64,000 nucleotides of DNA from positions 39,493,196-39,557,195 of the forward strand of contig CM053265.1 of assembly GCA_028583415.1 (NCBI GenBank). Reading direction: 5' to 3'. The notes below the pieces were generated by a model. It saw only the letters and a list, made by a program, of their open reading frames with translations. It searched no databases and was not told where the DNA came from. A program made the position numbers and the translations under genes. This DNA is from Protea cynaroides. Taxonomy: Eukaryota > Streptophyta > Magnoliopsida > Proteales > Proteaceae. How positions within the stretch are numbered: the first letter of the stretch is position 1; every line of letters begins with the position of its first letter. This document shows, in pieces, positions 10,985 to 22,384 of this stretch.

Positions 10985-11425
10985 CTGCATATAAGAAATA
11001 AAAACAAATAATGGGTTAGTAGAGAGGAAAAACCCGAGATTTCGACGTAATAACGAGGTAAATGGGCCAAAAACCTCACTTTTCACCCATACACATGGGC
11101 AGGAGGACTTACATAGATCCTAAACTATCTTGTGAGACTCAAATAGTCGGCAATTTCAACTAATTGGATTGAATTGCAAGAAATTCAAGAAATTCAAAAT
11201 TTCGACAAAATTTGGACAAAAAGTGAAAATTTTGAGTTTCTCGATAACCAACCAATGAAACTCAAATATTTTTGAGGGCTTTCGTTCCTCGAGTCACCAA
11301 CAACAAAAGTCCCCAATAAAAATCAAATTTTTACGGTTGGAAAAAGTTTAATTTGAAAAATACAAGATAAACGAGCAAAAATCTAGGTTAAGAAACCTAA
11401 AAACATGAAAAGATAGAAGAAATAC
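10985..11425 (-). other. Predicted 5' UTR intron of aORF, element C
   Basis: On the minus strand, CTACAG|GTATTT (11426/11425) is the donor and ATGCAG|ATACA-ATG the acceptor, ending five bases before the aORF ATG; 441 nt. The same arrangement occurs in D (457 nt), E (444 nt) and G (445 nt), with donor, acceptor and spacing to the ATG kept. A branch-point-like or transcript-level proof is not available. Confidence 0.55.
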
Positions 11426-11892
11426 CTGTAGCGGAGGTGTAGACGACGAAACGAGAAGTGCAAACCACCAACGGATCGGAATGGACACTGTAGCAACTCA
11501 GAGGGACGAGCTTAGTCGAAGCGGAGAAGAAAGAATGAGAAATGGACATTGAATCGGACTTAAAAATCAGATTTTTTGTCTGGGGGTCGGAAAATTTGAT
11601 TAAAACAATCGACCCCCGCATCGACCCTCGGCTCTCGGGAACCTGACAGTGAACCAGGGGTCGCACCCTGGGTCGGACATAATCCGACCCCCCCATCCAC
11701 CCCCGGCTCTCGGGAAGAATGGGTGATTTCCCAGGGTCGAATACTGAGGGTTGGATACCCATTGACCCTACATTGAAAACACAACATTTTCGACAGAATG
11801 ATATGAAAAATTTGAAATTTGCATTTGTTAGTGGATTTAAAATATGAGAATGAAGTATTTAATGATTGTCTCTCATGTTCAATGACTAATTA
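11426..11892. promoter_or_regulatory. Divergent gag/aORF intergenic region, element C
   Basis: Between the first aORF exon (minus) and the gag ATG (plus). It holds a dense cluster of GGGTCGA / CGACCC words (about 11580-11770) like those in the LTR, including the shared CTCGGGAA context. This is the likely promoter area of the antisense gene. The gag acceptor (TTTTCAG|GCA in D, E, G) is degraded here; TTCAATGACT replaces it. Confidence 0.45.
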
Positions 11893-13159
11893 ATGGTGGG
11901 ACGTAGAGCAAACAGACAGAGCCGTAACTCTATCCCACCACCACCACCTGTGGGGGACGATAACCAGACACACCTGGAACCACAGGGGGACCGGAACACT
12001 GCACCATCCGCCATAAATGGGCAAACAAATCCTACCAATCTGCCAGCTCTACCTACAGACTTGGCCACAGTCGTAAAGAACTTGGCCCAACAGCTGCAAC
12101 AGATGCAACAGGCACAAGCTACTATCCGAGCGGCCATAGGCATAACTCTTTCAGCTGCACAAACACCTCCAATGCCAGCTGGACAGGCAAGCACAGCACC
12201 CGGGGGAAGTAACACAGTACCCTACGCACCTCAGACTCCTATCATGCAGGCTCAAGTACCGAATCCTGAAATAACTCAAGGTGGATATCAATACCAACCA
12301 CCTATATATGGAGTGTATGTTCCGCAGCCACTAGACCACTCCAGACTTGTGGAGCGTTTTTTGAAATTAAAGCCCAGAGAATTCAATGGCAAGCCAGCAG
12401 ATTCTTTATGGCTGGCACACTAGGTTGACGATATGGAAAGAAACTTTATGATAATGACATTAAATGAAGAAGAGAAAGTGTTGTGTGCCACCTTTATGCT
12501 GAAAGGAGATGCACACCATTGGTGGAGGTCTACTAGGGTGTATTTACTTACAAGGCACGCCCAACTGACTTGGGATATTTATAAAGAGGCGTTCTTTGAG
12601 AAGTACTTTCCAAGAAGTTTCAGAGATTCTATGGAAAGAGAGTTCCAGAGTTTATATCAGGGACAGATGACCGTGGATGCGTATCAACAGCGTGATGAAG
12701 AGGTATTCTTCTTTGCACCCACTAGTATGCAAGAGGAAAACACAAAGACCCGAAGGTTCATCATGGGACTTAGGGAAAGCATCCGCGAGCATGTTCTGGG
12801 ACATGAAAAGAAAATCTACAATGAAGCAGCACAAATTGCTCGAGTTATAGAATCGAGCCAGAAGGAGAGTTATTTCATGCAAAACAGAGGTATAAAAAGG
12901 CCAGCTGAAAATTCTTATAACGGAGGGAATAACAAGACATTCAAACCCTTCCGTGCTCAAGGCTTTATCGCTACGACCACGACTATCCCCGTAGTTCAAC
13001 AGCAACAGAAGCCAATTACTAAAGGGATAAAATGTTTTAACTGTAACCAAGTAGGACATATAGCAAGGGAATGTCCTAAGCCCAAGAAGCAGCTACATCA
13101 AGGACGAGTTTACGCGGTTGCATCCGAGGATGCTGCCGCATCACCTGATGTGGTTACAG
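11893..13159 (+). pseudogene. gag: Element C gag (broken by one stop)
   Basis: Starts MVGRRANRQSRNSIPPPPP like the other copies. A Gln-rich stretch (QQLQQMQQAQ) is followed by the gag domain from DHSRLVERFLKLKP through MERNF, KVLCATFMLKGDAHHWW and FEKYFP to EHVLG, and by a perfect CCHC zinc knuckle CFNCNQVGHIAREC (13033-13074) that would bind the genomic RNA. There is one in-frame TAG at 12421-12423, where other copies continue into W-I-E-E-M; otherwise the frame is open to the intron at 13160. Read through the intron, the frame would add a short tail and stop at TAG 13204-13206, giving a gag-only product. Confidence 0.85.
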
Positions 13160-13228
13160 GTATGACTTACATTTTGTTAGTTGTATTACATTGTATGAGC
13201 ATGTAGACTAAACCAAAACAAATCACAG
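13160..13228 (+). other. Predicted 69-nt intron between gag and protease, element C
   Basis: GTTACAG|GTATGA donor and AAATCACAG|GTATCG acceptor. Removing it joins DVVTG of gag directly to [16 protein letters not shown] of protease in one frame. Retaining it stops translation at the in-frame TAG after MSM. Introns at the same site and of nearly the same length occur in E (34399-34467), D (41453-41521) and G (56608-56677). An intron that sets the gag to gag-pol ratio is known from Ogre elements, where it lies between other domains (recalled). Confidence 0.75.
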
Positions 13229-16200
13229 GTATCGTACCTATTAATGGCATTCCCGCCAGAGTACTCTTTGATTCAGGAGCTACTCATTCCTTTATATCTG
13301 TGACGTTTGGAAATAAGTTAAATCTACCCCTTAAATCCTTAGACTACAAACTACTTGTACGATCACCTATGGGATTTAAAGTGGAGTTAGAAAAAAGTTA
13401 TGGACCATGTTCAGTTCTTATTTATGAAAAGACCTTGGATGCAACCTTGATCCAACTTGTGATGGCATCTTGGGAATGGACTGGTTAGTTCGGCATTCTA
13501 CAAACCTATTGTGTGCTGAAAAGAAGCTGACATTTAAAGACAAGGAAAGAGCCGAGTTCAGTTTTACAGGAATGAAACTTTTCCGAAAATGAAAGCTCAT
13601 ACTCTCGGCGCTAAAGGATAAGAAGTGCCTTGAGAAAGGAGCAGTCGATTATTTAATATCTGTGGTTGACATTACCAAGAAAGCACCACGAATGGAAGAT
13701 ATTAATGTCGTGCATGACTATCCATACGTATTTCTTGAAGAATTACCAGGATTACCTCCCGATCGAGCTACAGATTTCGTTATAGATCTTATACCTGGAG
13801 CCGCACCAGTATCAAAAGCACGTTATCGAATGGCTCTTACTAAACTGAAGGAATTGAAAGTACAACTACAGGAACTGCTGGACAAGGGTTACATTCGCCT
13901 TAGCATATCACCATGGGAGCACCAGTATTATTCGTGAAGAAAAAGGATGGTAGCGTTCGCTTGTGTATAGACTACCGAGAATTGAATAAACTGACAATCA
14001 AAAATCGATATCCATTGCCTCGGATCAATGATCTGTTCGATTAGTTGCAAGGTGCTAAAGTGTTCTCAATGATTGATCTTCGGTCAGGCTACCATCAGCT
14101 GAGATTAAAGATGGTGATATCCCCAAGACAGCATTCAGGACCAGATATGGACATTATGAATTTTTGGTCATGTCTTTTGGGATGACAAACGCACCAGCAA
14201 CCTTTATGGAACTTATGAATTGGGTTTTCTACGACATGATGGATACGTCGGTTATTGTATTCATTGATGAAATATTAGTCTACTCCAAATATGAGGAAAC
14301 TCATGTCAAGAATCTAAACGCCGCTCTGCAGCGACTACGAAGGGAAAAGCTCTACGCCAAATTTACGAAGTGTGAGTTTTGGCTAAAGGAAGTCGCATTT
14401 CTAGGCCATGTAGTATCCGCCGAAGGAATTAAAGTGGATCCCAGTAAGATCGAGGCTATTGTAAAGTGGGAAGCACCAAAGAGCGTTGCGGAAATTAGAA
14501 GTTTTCTGGGTCTAGCGGGGTATTATCGACGATTTGTAGAAGACTATTCCCGAATTGTCGTACCTCTTATCAGTTTGACTAAGAAGGGCGAGAAGTTTGT
14601 CTGGACGGACAAATGCGAGAAGTGTTTCCAAACCTTGAAAGCTATATTGATATCAGCTCCAATCTTGACCATCCCGATTCTAGGAGAACCATTCATCTTG
14701 TACACCGATGCGTCAGGACTGGGATTAGGATGTGTACTTATGCAAGGAGAACAAGTAATTGCATATGCCTCAAGACAACTGAAGACACATGAAAAGAACT
14801 ACCTCACTCATGATTTGGAACTAGAGGCAGTAGTACATGCTGTAAAAATATGGAGACATTATCTATATGGGGAGAAGTTTCAGATTAAATCAGACCATAA
14901 AATTCTTACTTATCTATTTAATCAGAAGGAGCTGAATATGAGATAAAGAAGATGGCTAAAACTATTGAAAGACTATGATTGTCATATCCAGTATCATCCA
15001 GGGAAAGCTAACGTAGTAGCCGATGCGTTGAGCAGAAAGGCAATGATAAAATCTCAGGGAGAGGTTAGCACAACTGCCACAATGTGTACTACCAGAAAGG
15101 TATTCAAGCATGGTAACGAGCAGTTTGTAATAGATGCACTAGATGGATCAGCCAACCAATGGTTTATTCATCGATTTTCAAATATGTTCGCCGGATTGAA
15201 AATTATGCCAGATATAGTTGATGAAGTGAATACAGCTATCAAATCAGACCCTTACCTGAGAACGGTACAAGAAGACATCGAAAAAGATAGAACTAACCCT
15301 CAGTTCACCTTGGACGAAGAAAATGTATTGAAGTACAAAGGAAGAATATGTGTACCCGAAACAGAAAGTGTGGACATTAGACACTGACTGATAAAGGAAG
15401 CCCATACCACCATCTATTCGATACATCCTGGAAGCACTAAGATGTATCATGATCTAAAGAAATTATATTGGTGGAAAGGAATTAATGCAGATGTAGCTAA
15501 GTTTGTGTCTCAATGCCTAAATTTTCAGAAAGTAAAGGCTGAACGACAAAGGCCGACAAGACTATTATAGCCGTTACCGGAACCAGCATGGAAATGGGAC
15601 TGCATCACTATGGACTTCGTCACAGGGATTACCACTGACTCCTCGAGTAGTTGACGCAGTTTGGATGATTGTAGACTGCCTGATTAAAATAGCTCCCTTT
15701 ATACTTATACGACTCCAGTATACACTGGAGAGGTTAGCTAAGCTGTATGTGGATAACATTGTGTGATTACACGGTGTACCTGAAAGTATTGTGTCCGATA
15801 GAGATCCACGATTTACTTCAAAGTTTTGGGAAGGATTGCAAAAGGCTATGGGTACAACATTGAAGTTTAGTACTGCATTCCATCCATAGACAGATGGACA
15901 GTCCGAGCGTACAATTCAGATTCTAGAAGATATGCTTCGAGCATGTGTAATTGACTTCAAAGGATTATGGGATGAAAAGTTACCACTAATTGAGTTCGCT
16001 TATAATAATAGCTATCAGGCTACTATACAGATGTCACCCTATGAAGCATTGTATGGAAGAAAGTGTCGAACTCCTTTATTTTGGAATGAAGTCGGGGAAC
16101 GTAGTATTGTTGGACCGGAATTTATTGAAGAGACTTGTCGAGTGGTCGACATTATCAAAGAAAGAGTGAGAACAGCTCAGAATCATCAGAAGCAGTATGC

Positions 16201-16705
16201 CGACACCCAACGCCGAGACCTTGAGTTCGTCGTGGGTGATAAAGTATTCTTGAAAGTATTTCCTATGCGAGGATTGAAACGGTTCGTACAGAAAGGGAAA
16301 TTAAGTCCAAGATATGTCGGGCCATATGAGATTCTAGCTAAGCGTGGGAAAGTGGCTTACCAGTTAGCACTACCACCATCTTTGTCAAGTGCGCATGACG
16401 TATTTCACATTTCTTTATTGAAGAAGTATGTCAAGGATCCAACACATGTTTTGACAATAGACTTACCTGATTTGACTGATGATTTGACATTTGAAGTAAC
16501 ACCATCTGAAATCACTAACCGAAAGGTTCAACAACTACGCAACCGAGATATCTATTATGATAAGGTCGCCTGGAGAAGTAGAGACATGAAAGAAATTACA
16601 TGGGAAGAAGAGAATGAAATGCGAAAGCAATACCTTCACTTATTCGACTCAGAAGGTATGTACAATTTCGAGGATGAAATTTTTATAAGTAGGGGAGAGT
16701 TGTAA
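13229..16705 (+). pseudogene. pol: Element C pol (PR-RT-RH-IN-chromodomain), broken
   Basis: Protease active site [10 protein letters not shown] near 13264; RT from about 13900 ([15 protein letters not shown]) to [11 protein letters not shown] near 14500; RNase H ([18 protein letters not shown]); integrase HHCC and core; GPY-type motif and a C-terminal chromodomain-like segment ending MRKQYLHLFDSEG. The final 257 codons are open, and the stop TAA (16703-16705) lies inside the 3' LTR. Breaks: a ~13-bp deletion near 13466, frameshifts near 13920 and 14100, and stops at 14041, 14944, 15385 and 15889. The RT motif reads FIDE (14260-14271) instead of FIDD, which would by itself impair catalysis. 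Confidence 0.88.
16691..16700 (+). other. Polypurine tract of element C
   Basis: AGGGGAGAGT immediately before the 3' LTR, the usual primer for plus-strand synthesis. It is also coding (R-G-E-L) in the pol frame. Confidence 0.75.
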
Positions 16706-17477
16706 GACCCGTATCGAACTAACCCGGTCTTACCACCTTGAACCATGTCTACCCATCATGGTCGAACAAAAACGGATCAAGTGCGTGAAGGAGATCACGA
16801 TCCCAGGTATTAAACTGACCCGAAAACACCAAAAATAGGGGGAGGGTCGCATACCCAGCAAGGGAGGGTCGGAACCCCCCAGTATAAAAGTCAGATCCCC
16901 AGTTTTATACCGGGGGTCGGACATTTTAAGAACCAAGGGTCGACGGGATCTCCGACCCCCCCATCAACCCCCGGTAATCGCTAAAAACAGCACGAACCAA
17001 AAATTAGGAAACGTTCCTAATTTCAATGGGATTCCTTCCTAATCTCAATGGGACTTATTTTGGGAGTTTCTACTCTATAAATAAGACGTCCCTAAGCCTC
17101 TTTCACTCCTATTAGAAACCTAATTGGGTTGAGAGAAAGAGAAGAGAAAGAGAAGAGAAAGGGAAGAGAAGGAAAGTGGAGAAGAAGATGAAGGAGAAGG
17201 CTTCAGAGAAACAAGCCTAATTCTCAGGTATGGATACTATCCCCATGAAATTCTACAGACCTTAGGATAGATAGAGAAGAGGGAATGATCTAGGAGAAAC
17301 CCAAATCATCCACCCATGGTTAGGTTTTCATGGAAAACCATGGGAAAAATCATGAAAGCCATCTAAGTGAATGAACCACAGTTCTAGGCCATAGAACATG
17401 TGTGGAATGGATTGTAGAAGCAAGCCATAGGACCCCAAACATGAAAAATAGACTGTAGGATGAAAAATTGACTAAAC
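16701..17477 (+). repeat. Element C 3' LTR, first 777 bp
   Basis: Partner of the LTR at 7058. TATA box at 17076-17083, donor-like CAG|GTATGG at 17227/17228. It breaks off after GAAAAATTGACTAAAC, where the 5' LTR continues with CTATAGGGGGTCG; from 17478 the sequence is copia gag. The missing 1.5 kb is not seen elsewhere in the window. Confidence 0.88.
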
Positions 17478-18619
17478 AGGTTCAGAGACATAGATAGGTT
17501 CAGAGAAACAGGTTCAGAGGATACTGCTATGGCTGCAATGCCTATGGGCATAGAGTGGCAGAGTGTAGAAGACAAAAGAGACCTCCAGTGTCTATTGACA
17601 GAAATAGATTTGCTCCTCTTGTTGATGAGAGAGTAATGTGCTATAGATGTGAAAGACTTAGGCATATTGCCAGAAATTGCAAAATAATTTTTTCATCTCA
17701 AAGGCAAACTAAGAGGAAGGGAAGAAAAGATCCTCCAAGAAAACCAGTTCAGAGAGAAGAAAGAAATGAAATGGAAAGAAGAACAAGGAAGCCTATTACA
17801 GTAAAAGACAAGGCTATATGGGTGGAAAAACCACAGATGAAAATGAACAAGTCTTTGATGGTGATAGGGGATCTAAATGCAGGAATACAAACCAGAAGAA
17901 TGAAAGCTGTTGCTTATTCATTACTGTTTGAGGTAGAGCCTAAGACTGTACATGAGGCTAGCAATGATGAATGTTTGTTAAAAGCTATGAATGATGAGCT
18001 TGACCAAATTTAGAAGAACAACACTTGGGAGGTAGTCCCTAGACCAGCAGACAAAAATGTGATTGGCACAAAGTGGGTTTTTAGAAACAAATTAAATGAA
18101 GAAGGCCAAGTTGTGACAAACAAGGTCAGACTTGTATGCAAAGATTATGCTCAAGTAGAAGGAATTGATTTTGATGAGACTTTTGCACTTGTGGCAAGGT
18201 TGGAGACTATCAGAATATTCTTAGCATTAGCTGTGCACAGAGGATTCAAGGTGTATCAGATGGATGTAAAATCAGCATTTCTGAATGGCAATCTAAAAGA
18301 GGAACTGTACACTGAGCAACCTGAAGGGTTCCAACTCAGAATGATGAAGATATGATCTGCAAGTTGAAGAAGGCTCAATATGGGTTAAAGCAAGCTCCAA
18401 GAGCTTGGTATGAAAAACTTGACACATATCTACATAAATTGAGACTGCGAAGAGGAGTAGTGGATAGCAACCTATATGTCATGACAGAAGACAGTATTCA
18501 ACTAATAGTTGTGATCTATGTGGATGACATCATTTTTGGGGGACACTGTGAGAAGCTCTGCAAGCAGTTTGCTGAGAAGATGAAGACAGAGTTTGAGATG
18601 TCTATGCGTGGAGAGATGT
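17478..18619 (+). pseudogene. Ty1/copia fragment (SIRE-like gag zinc knuckles + RT)
   Basis: Two CCHC zinc knuckles, CYGCNAYGHRVAEC (17525-17566) and CYRCERLRHIARNC (17639-17680), are followed within ~350 bp by the linker EPKTVHEASND and a copia [51 protein letters not shown] and the catalytic IYVDDIIFG. Protease and integrase, which should lie between gag and RT in copia, are absent, so this is a deletion derivative. There is a TAG at 18011-18013 and a one-base frameshift near 18345. It begins abruptly at the broken C LTR and is cut at 18619 (EFEMSMRGEM) by insertion of element D; the rest of RT should lie beyond the far end of D. Confidence 0.85.
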
Positions 18620-18983
18620 TGTAAGACCCGTATCGAACTAACCGGTCTTACCACCTTGTACCTGGTCTACCTATCATGGTCGAGCTAAGTGGACCAAGTA
18701 CGTGAAGGAAATCGCAAGACCAGGTATGAAATTGACCCAAAAATAGTAAAATAGAGGGTAGGGTCGCATACCTAAATAGGTAGGGTCGACCCCACCCAAA
18801 TCAGAAGACAGACCCATGACTTTTAGTCCTAGGGTCAGACAACTAAAACCCAAGGGTCGACAGGATCTGCGACCTTAGCATCGACCCTAGGATCACCGAA
18901 AGATACCGTAAATAGGAAACTTTTCTAAATTCAAGGGGATTCTTTCCTAATCTCAATGGGACTTATTTTGGGAGATTTTTCTC

Positions 18984-18991
18984 TATAAATA
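18984..18991 (+). promoter_or_regulatory. TATA box of element D LTR
   Basis: TATAAATA in the conserved CTC-TATA-GGAC context, ~365 bp after the LTR start. Confidence 0.65.
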
Positions 18992-20554
18992 GGACCTCCC
19001 TTAGCCTCTTTCACACCTTTTGAAACCCTAATTGAAAGTGAGAGAAAGAGAAGAGAAGGAGAAGATAAGGAGAGTTGGAGAAGATAACTAAGGAGAAGAA
19101 ATTCAGATAAATCTATGAATCTCAGCAGTATGATTACATTCTCCATAAATTATGTAAGACCCTAGAATAGTATGTAAAGAGGATATGATCTAGGAGAAAC
19201 CCAAATCATCCATCCATGGGAAGATTTCAATGGAATCCATGGAGGAAATCATTGAAAACTATGTAAAGTGAGTAACATGGAGTTTTAAGACATAGAACAA
19301 GCATACAATGGACTATGAAAGTAAGCCAAAGGACCCAAACATGAAAAAAGAGACTGTAGAATGGAAGGTCGACTCAAACCACGTGTGGTCGCACGTAGGG
19401 TCGATTGGGAACCGACCCTACCAGACCACAGGATCGACCACAAGCTCTCGGGAAGTCCAGGGAAGCTGCGGTCGCAATTAGGGTCAATGGGACAATGACC
19501 CTAGCATCGACCCTATACCTTGGGGTCGCATAAACCTGCGACCCAACCTGCAACCCATCCTGTGACCCTAGCTTTACAGCAAGCTTAAAATTGTCGGAAT
19601 GAATTCTCATTAAAATCTATCGACTTGTTAGGTTTTCCTATTGACATAAAGGTGATTCTTATAGCTTGAAAGAGGATTTACACTCAAGCAATGGTGAGGG
19701 AACAAGACCTAAACTAATTGGTTAATAATAAACTATTTTATTTATTGAGTCCAACACTGTGTATGATTCCATGCTTGTATGCGTGTAATGTATGTGAGGA
19801 TAATGGGAAATCGATGATCCTCCTCGGGATGAATGTATCTGTAATCGATGAAGATCGATGGTTCTTCTGGAGTCGCCACCTAGATTAAAGTCTAGGACCT
19901 CTAAAAATGTAGCCTCACCCTAAGGTAAGACATCTATTGACTCATGACCCAACGTATCAGTTTTTTGGTCTGCAAGAGATCGGGTAAGTATTCAGGGTAC
20001 GGTTATGGGAAGGTGTTAGGCACCCAAACCGCCCGATCAATATCGGCCTCCTAAAATTTCCTTAAACTCTAATTTTGTATGTGCTTGGTCAACTGGATGA
20101 CTAGGGTTCAATGGGGGATGTCCTAAACCAAGTTGTTAAGTTGTTCTAACCTAGGGTTCAGCCAATCATTTTTTAAAACAAATAAACAAGCAAATGTAAT
20201 GTACAATATTGTACAGTGAATCGGACCAAAGATGGTTCGATCTTGGACTGAATCTGAGACATGTAAGACATCTCAAACTGCCTACATATTCCAATCCTGG
20301 AAATCAAGTCCAAAAACGTAGTTCGAAATGGATTGTGTGATTAAAGATTATGAAAGTGATTTATGCATTTGCTTTAATTTGATTCTTTGTTCAAGTTAAA
20401 GTTTATGCTGAATGGATGGTTGATGGGTGGCATTGTACCATAGTTGGGATTCCCAAATTGCCTACGTATTCTAGGGTGTGCCCTAGAAATCAGGTACGAC
20501 GTAGTTTAAAATTTTTGTGAGAGTCGGATTTGGAATGTGTACCAAATTCCTTTC

Positions 20555-20757
20555 ATTTTTGTCAATAGGATCTAGGGATGAGACCTAAATTCCTACCATT
20601 TTTATTTGGGATGTGTACCAAATCTTTTCTATTTTTGTTAATAGGATCTAGGGATGAGACCTAAATTCCTACCATTTTTATTTGGGATGTGTACCAAAAT
20701 TCTTTCTATTTTTGTTAATATGATCTAGGGATAAGACCTAAATTCCTACCATTTTTA
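20555..20757. repeat. Tandem repeat, ~82-bp unit, about 3 copies
   Basis: Unit contains AGGATCTAGGGATGAGACC, TAAATTCCTACCATTTTTA and TTTGGGATGTGTACCAAAT. Copies start at about 20555, 20636 and 20717 (the last is partial), nearly identical. Non-coding. Confidence 0.8.
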
Positions 20758-20764
20758 TTGTTTT

Positions 20765-21165
20765 CATTTTTTAGGGTTTCACTTTCCTTAATTAATATTT
20801 TCTTTCCATTTTTAGGGTTTTCTACCCTAATTCCTGTATTCTTTCTATTTTAAGGGTTTCCTACCCTAATTATTGTGCTCTTTTCATTTTTTAGGGTTTT
20901 CTACCCTAATTGCTTTTCTTTCCATTTTTATGGTTTTCTACCCTAATTGTCATTTTCTTTCCTTTTTTAGGGTTTTCTACCCTAATTGCCATCTTCTTTC
21001 CATTTTTAGGGTTTTCTACCCTAGTTGCTATTTTCTTTCCATTTTTAGGGTTTTCTACCCTAATTGCCATTTTCTTTCCAACTTTAGGGTTTTCTACCCT
21101 AGTTGCTATTTTCTTTTCATTTTTAAGATTTTCTACCCTAATTGCTATTTTTCAACTTATCTATT
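20765..21165. repeat. Minisatellite, ~40-bp unit with telo-box and CCCTAA
   Basis: About nine copies of a unit with core TTTTTAGGGTTTTCTACCC followed by TAATTG and TTTTCTTTCCA. Each core is a small hairpin (AGGGT...ACCCT). Most copies contain TTAGGGTTT, the reverse complement of the plant telo-box AAACCCTAA. The ORFs running through it are an effect of the repeat. Confidence 0.85.
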
Positions 21166-21589
21166 TTCAAGACAAATATGACAGATAAAATCATATCAAC
21201 TAGAGCAGTGGTAGTAATCCAAACATAGCAGTATGCAGTAAGCATCTAAATATGACAGTAAGCATGTGGTAGACAAATATGGCAATAAGCATGTGTAGCA
21301 TTCAAAAACCACAAGAATCATGTAAGAATGAAGACGATATGCATTACCAACATAGAATCTAATGGTTCACTGCTTAAAATCACATAAAATTCAAGATCGA
21401 TGGCTCACAAGTAATATCATCAAATGATCAAAAATTAATTTAACATCCTATGGCTCATATTTATCACATTAAATAATGTCATGATCTAAGGCTCAAATTA
21501 AGGGATCAAGCATCCCAATAATCATCATCAAAATAGAATTCTAAATCAATGGTTCTGATTTACATACGGCTCAATATAAAAAATCATAT

Positions 21590-22045
21590 TTCTATCATGT
21601 GGCTAGGATCCAATCATGCATCAATATATCAAAATCAAATTCCAATAATGTGGCTAAGATCCAATCATGCATCAATATATCAAAATCAAATTCCAACAAT
21701 GTGGCTAAGATCCAATCATGCATCAATATATCAAATCAAATTCCAATCATGTGGCCAAGATCTAATCATGCATCAATGTATCAAAAATCAAATTTCAATC
21801 ATGTGATCAAGATCCAATCATGCATCAATGTATCAAAATCAAATTCCAATCATGTGGCCAAGATCCAATCATGCAATCAAATTCCAATCATGTGGCCAAG
21901 CTCCAATCATGCATCAATGTATCAAAATCAAATTCCAATCATGTGGCCAAGATCCAATCATGCATCAATGTATCAAATAAAATCTAATTTCATGTGGCCA
22001 AGATCCAATCATGCATCAATGTATCAAATAAAATCCAATTTCATG
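21590..22045. repeat. Tandem repeat, ~50-bp unit, about 9 copies
   Basis: Unit: AATCATGTGGCCAAGATCC, AATCATGCATCAATGTATCA, AAATCAAATTCC. Copies are contiguous with small indels; one near 21860 is shortened. Non-coding. Confidence 0.85.
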
Positions 22046-22384
22046 TTCTTCAGTTTGATAAAAAAAGAGAGGCTATGAGATGGTAGTCTGGTGATGCAAT
22101 AGGGTCGTAGTGGAGAGTGATGTAGGGTGATACAATGCTTGATAATGAGTTGCAAGGGATTCGAGTATGAATGGTTGTGGCATACATGGGATTCGGGTAT
22201 GAATGGTTGGTTTCTGAGATGGTTAGAATGGGGGTTGCATGTGTTGGGTTTGCTTGGAGGCTGGAGTATGATTTTTAACACTATTGTAGAAGGTTAGTAG
22301 ATATGGTTCTATGAGTAGGCAAATAATGGGGATATCAGGTTTAGCAAGGTAGTAAAAAGCAACAGAGAAGAGGGAGTGGCTTAC

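Larger units (their letters stand above)
7058..17477 (+). mobile_element. Element C, Tekay/Del-like retrotransposon with antisense ORF
   Basis: Order: 5' LTR, PBS, antisense ORF on the minus strand, gag, short intron, pol, PPT and a 3' LTR that stops after ~777 bp where copia sequence begins. The two LTRs differ at about a dozen positions in their first ~220 bp (counted by eye), so they are a pair. Because the 3' LTR is truncated, no target-site duplication can be read; the left flank is TCATA. Every coding region carries stops or frameshifts. Confidence 0.9.

Noticed and set aside
12652..13059. Minus-strand ORFs opposite gag and RT (also 34035-34241, 40621-41127, 54371-56333)
   Set aside because: They mirror the conserved gag-pol codons on the other strand and have no independent conservation, unlike the aORF.
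18059..18624. Copia RT as an active element
   Set aside because: PR and IN missing, stop and frameshift present, no LTRs; only a fragment.
20873..21188. Two overlapping ORFs of repeated Phe/Leu-rich units
   Set aside because: They follow the 40-bp minisatellite in two frames at once; not coding.
21549..22078. Repeated Asn/His/Ser-rich ORFs and a CRISPR-like look
   Set aside because: Units are contiguous 50-bp tandem repeats without unique spacers in a plant genome; neither a gene nor a CRISPR array.
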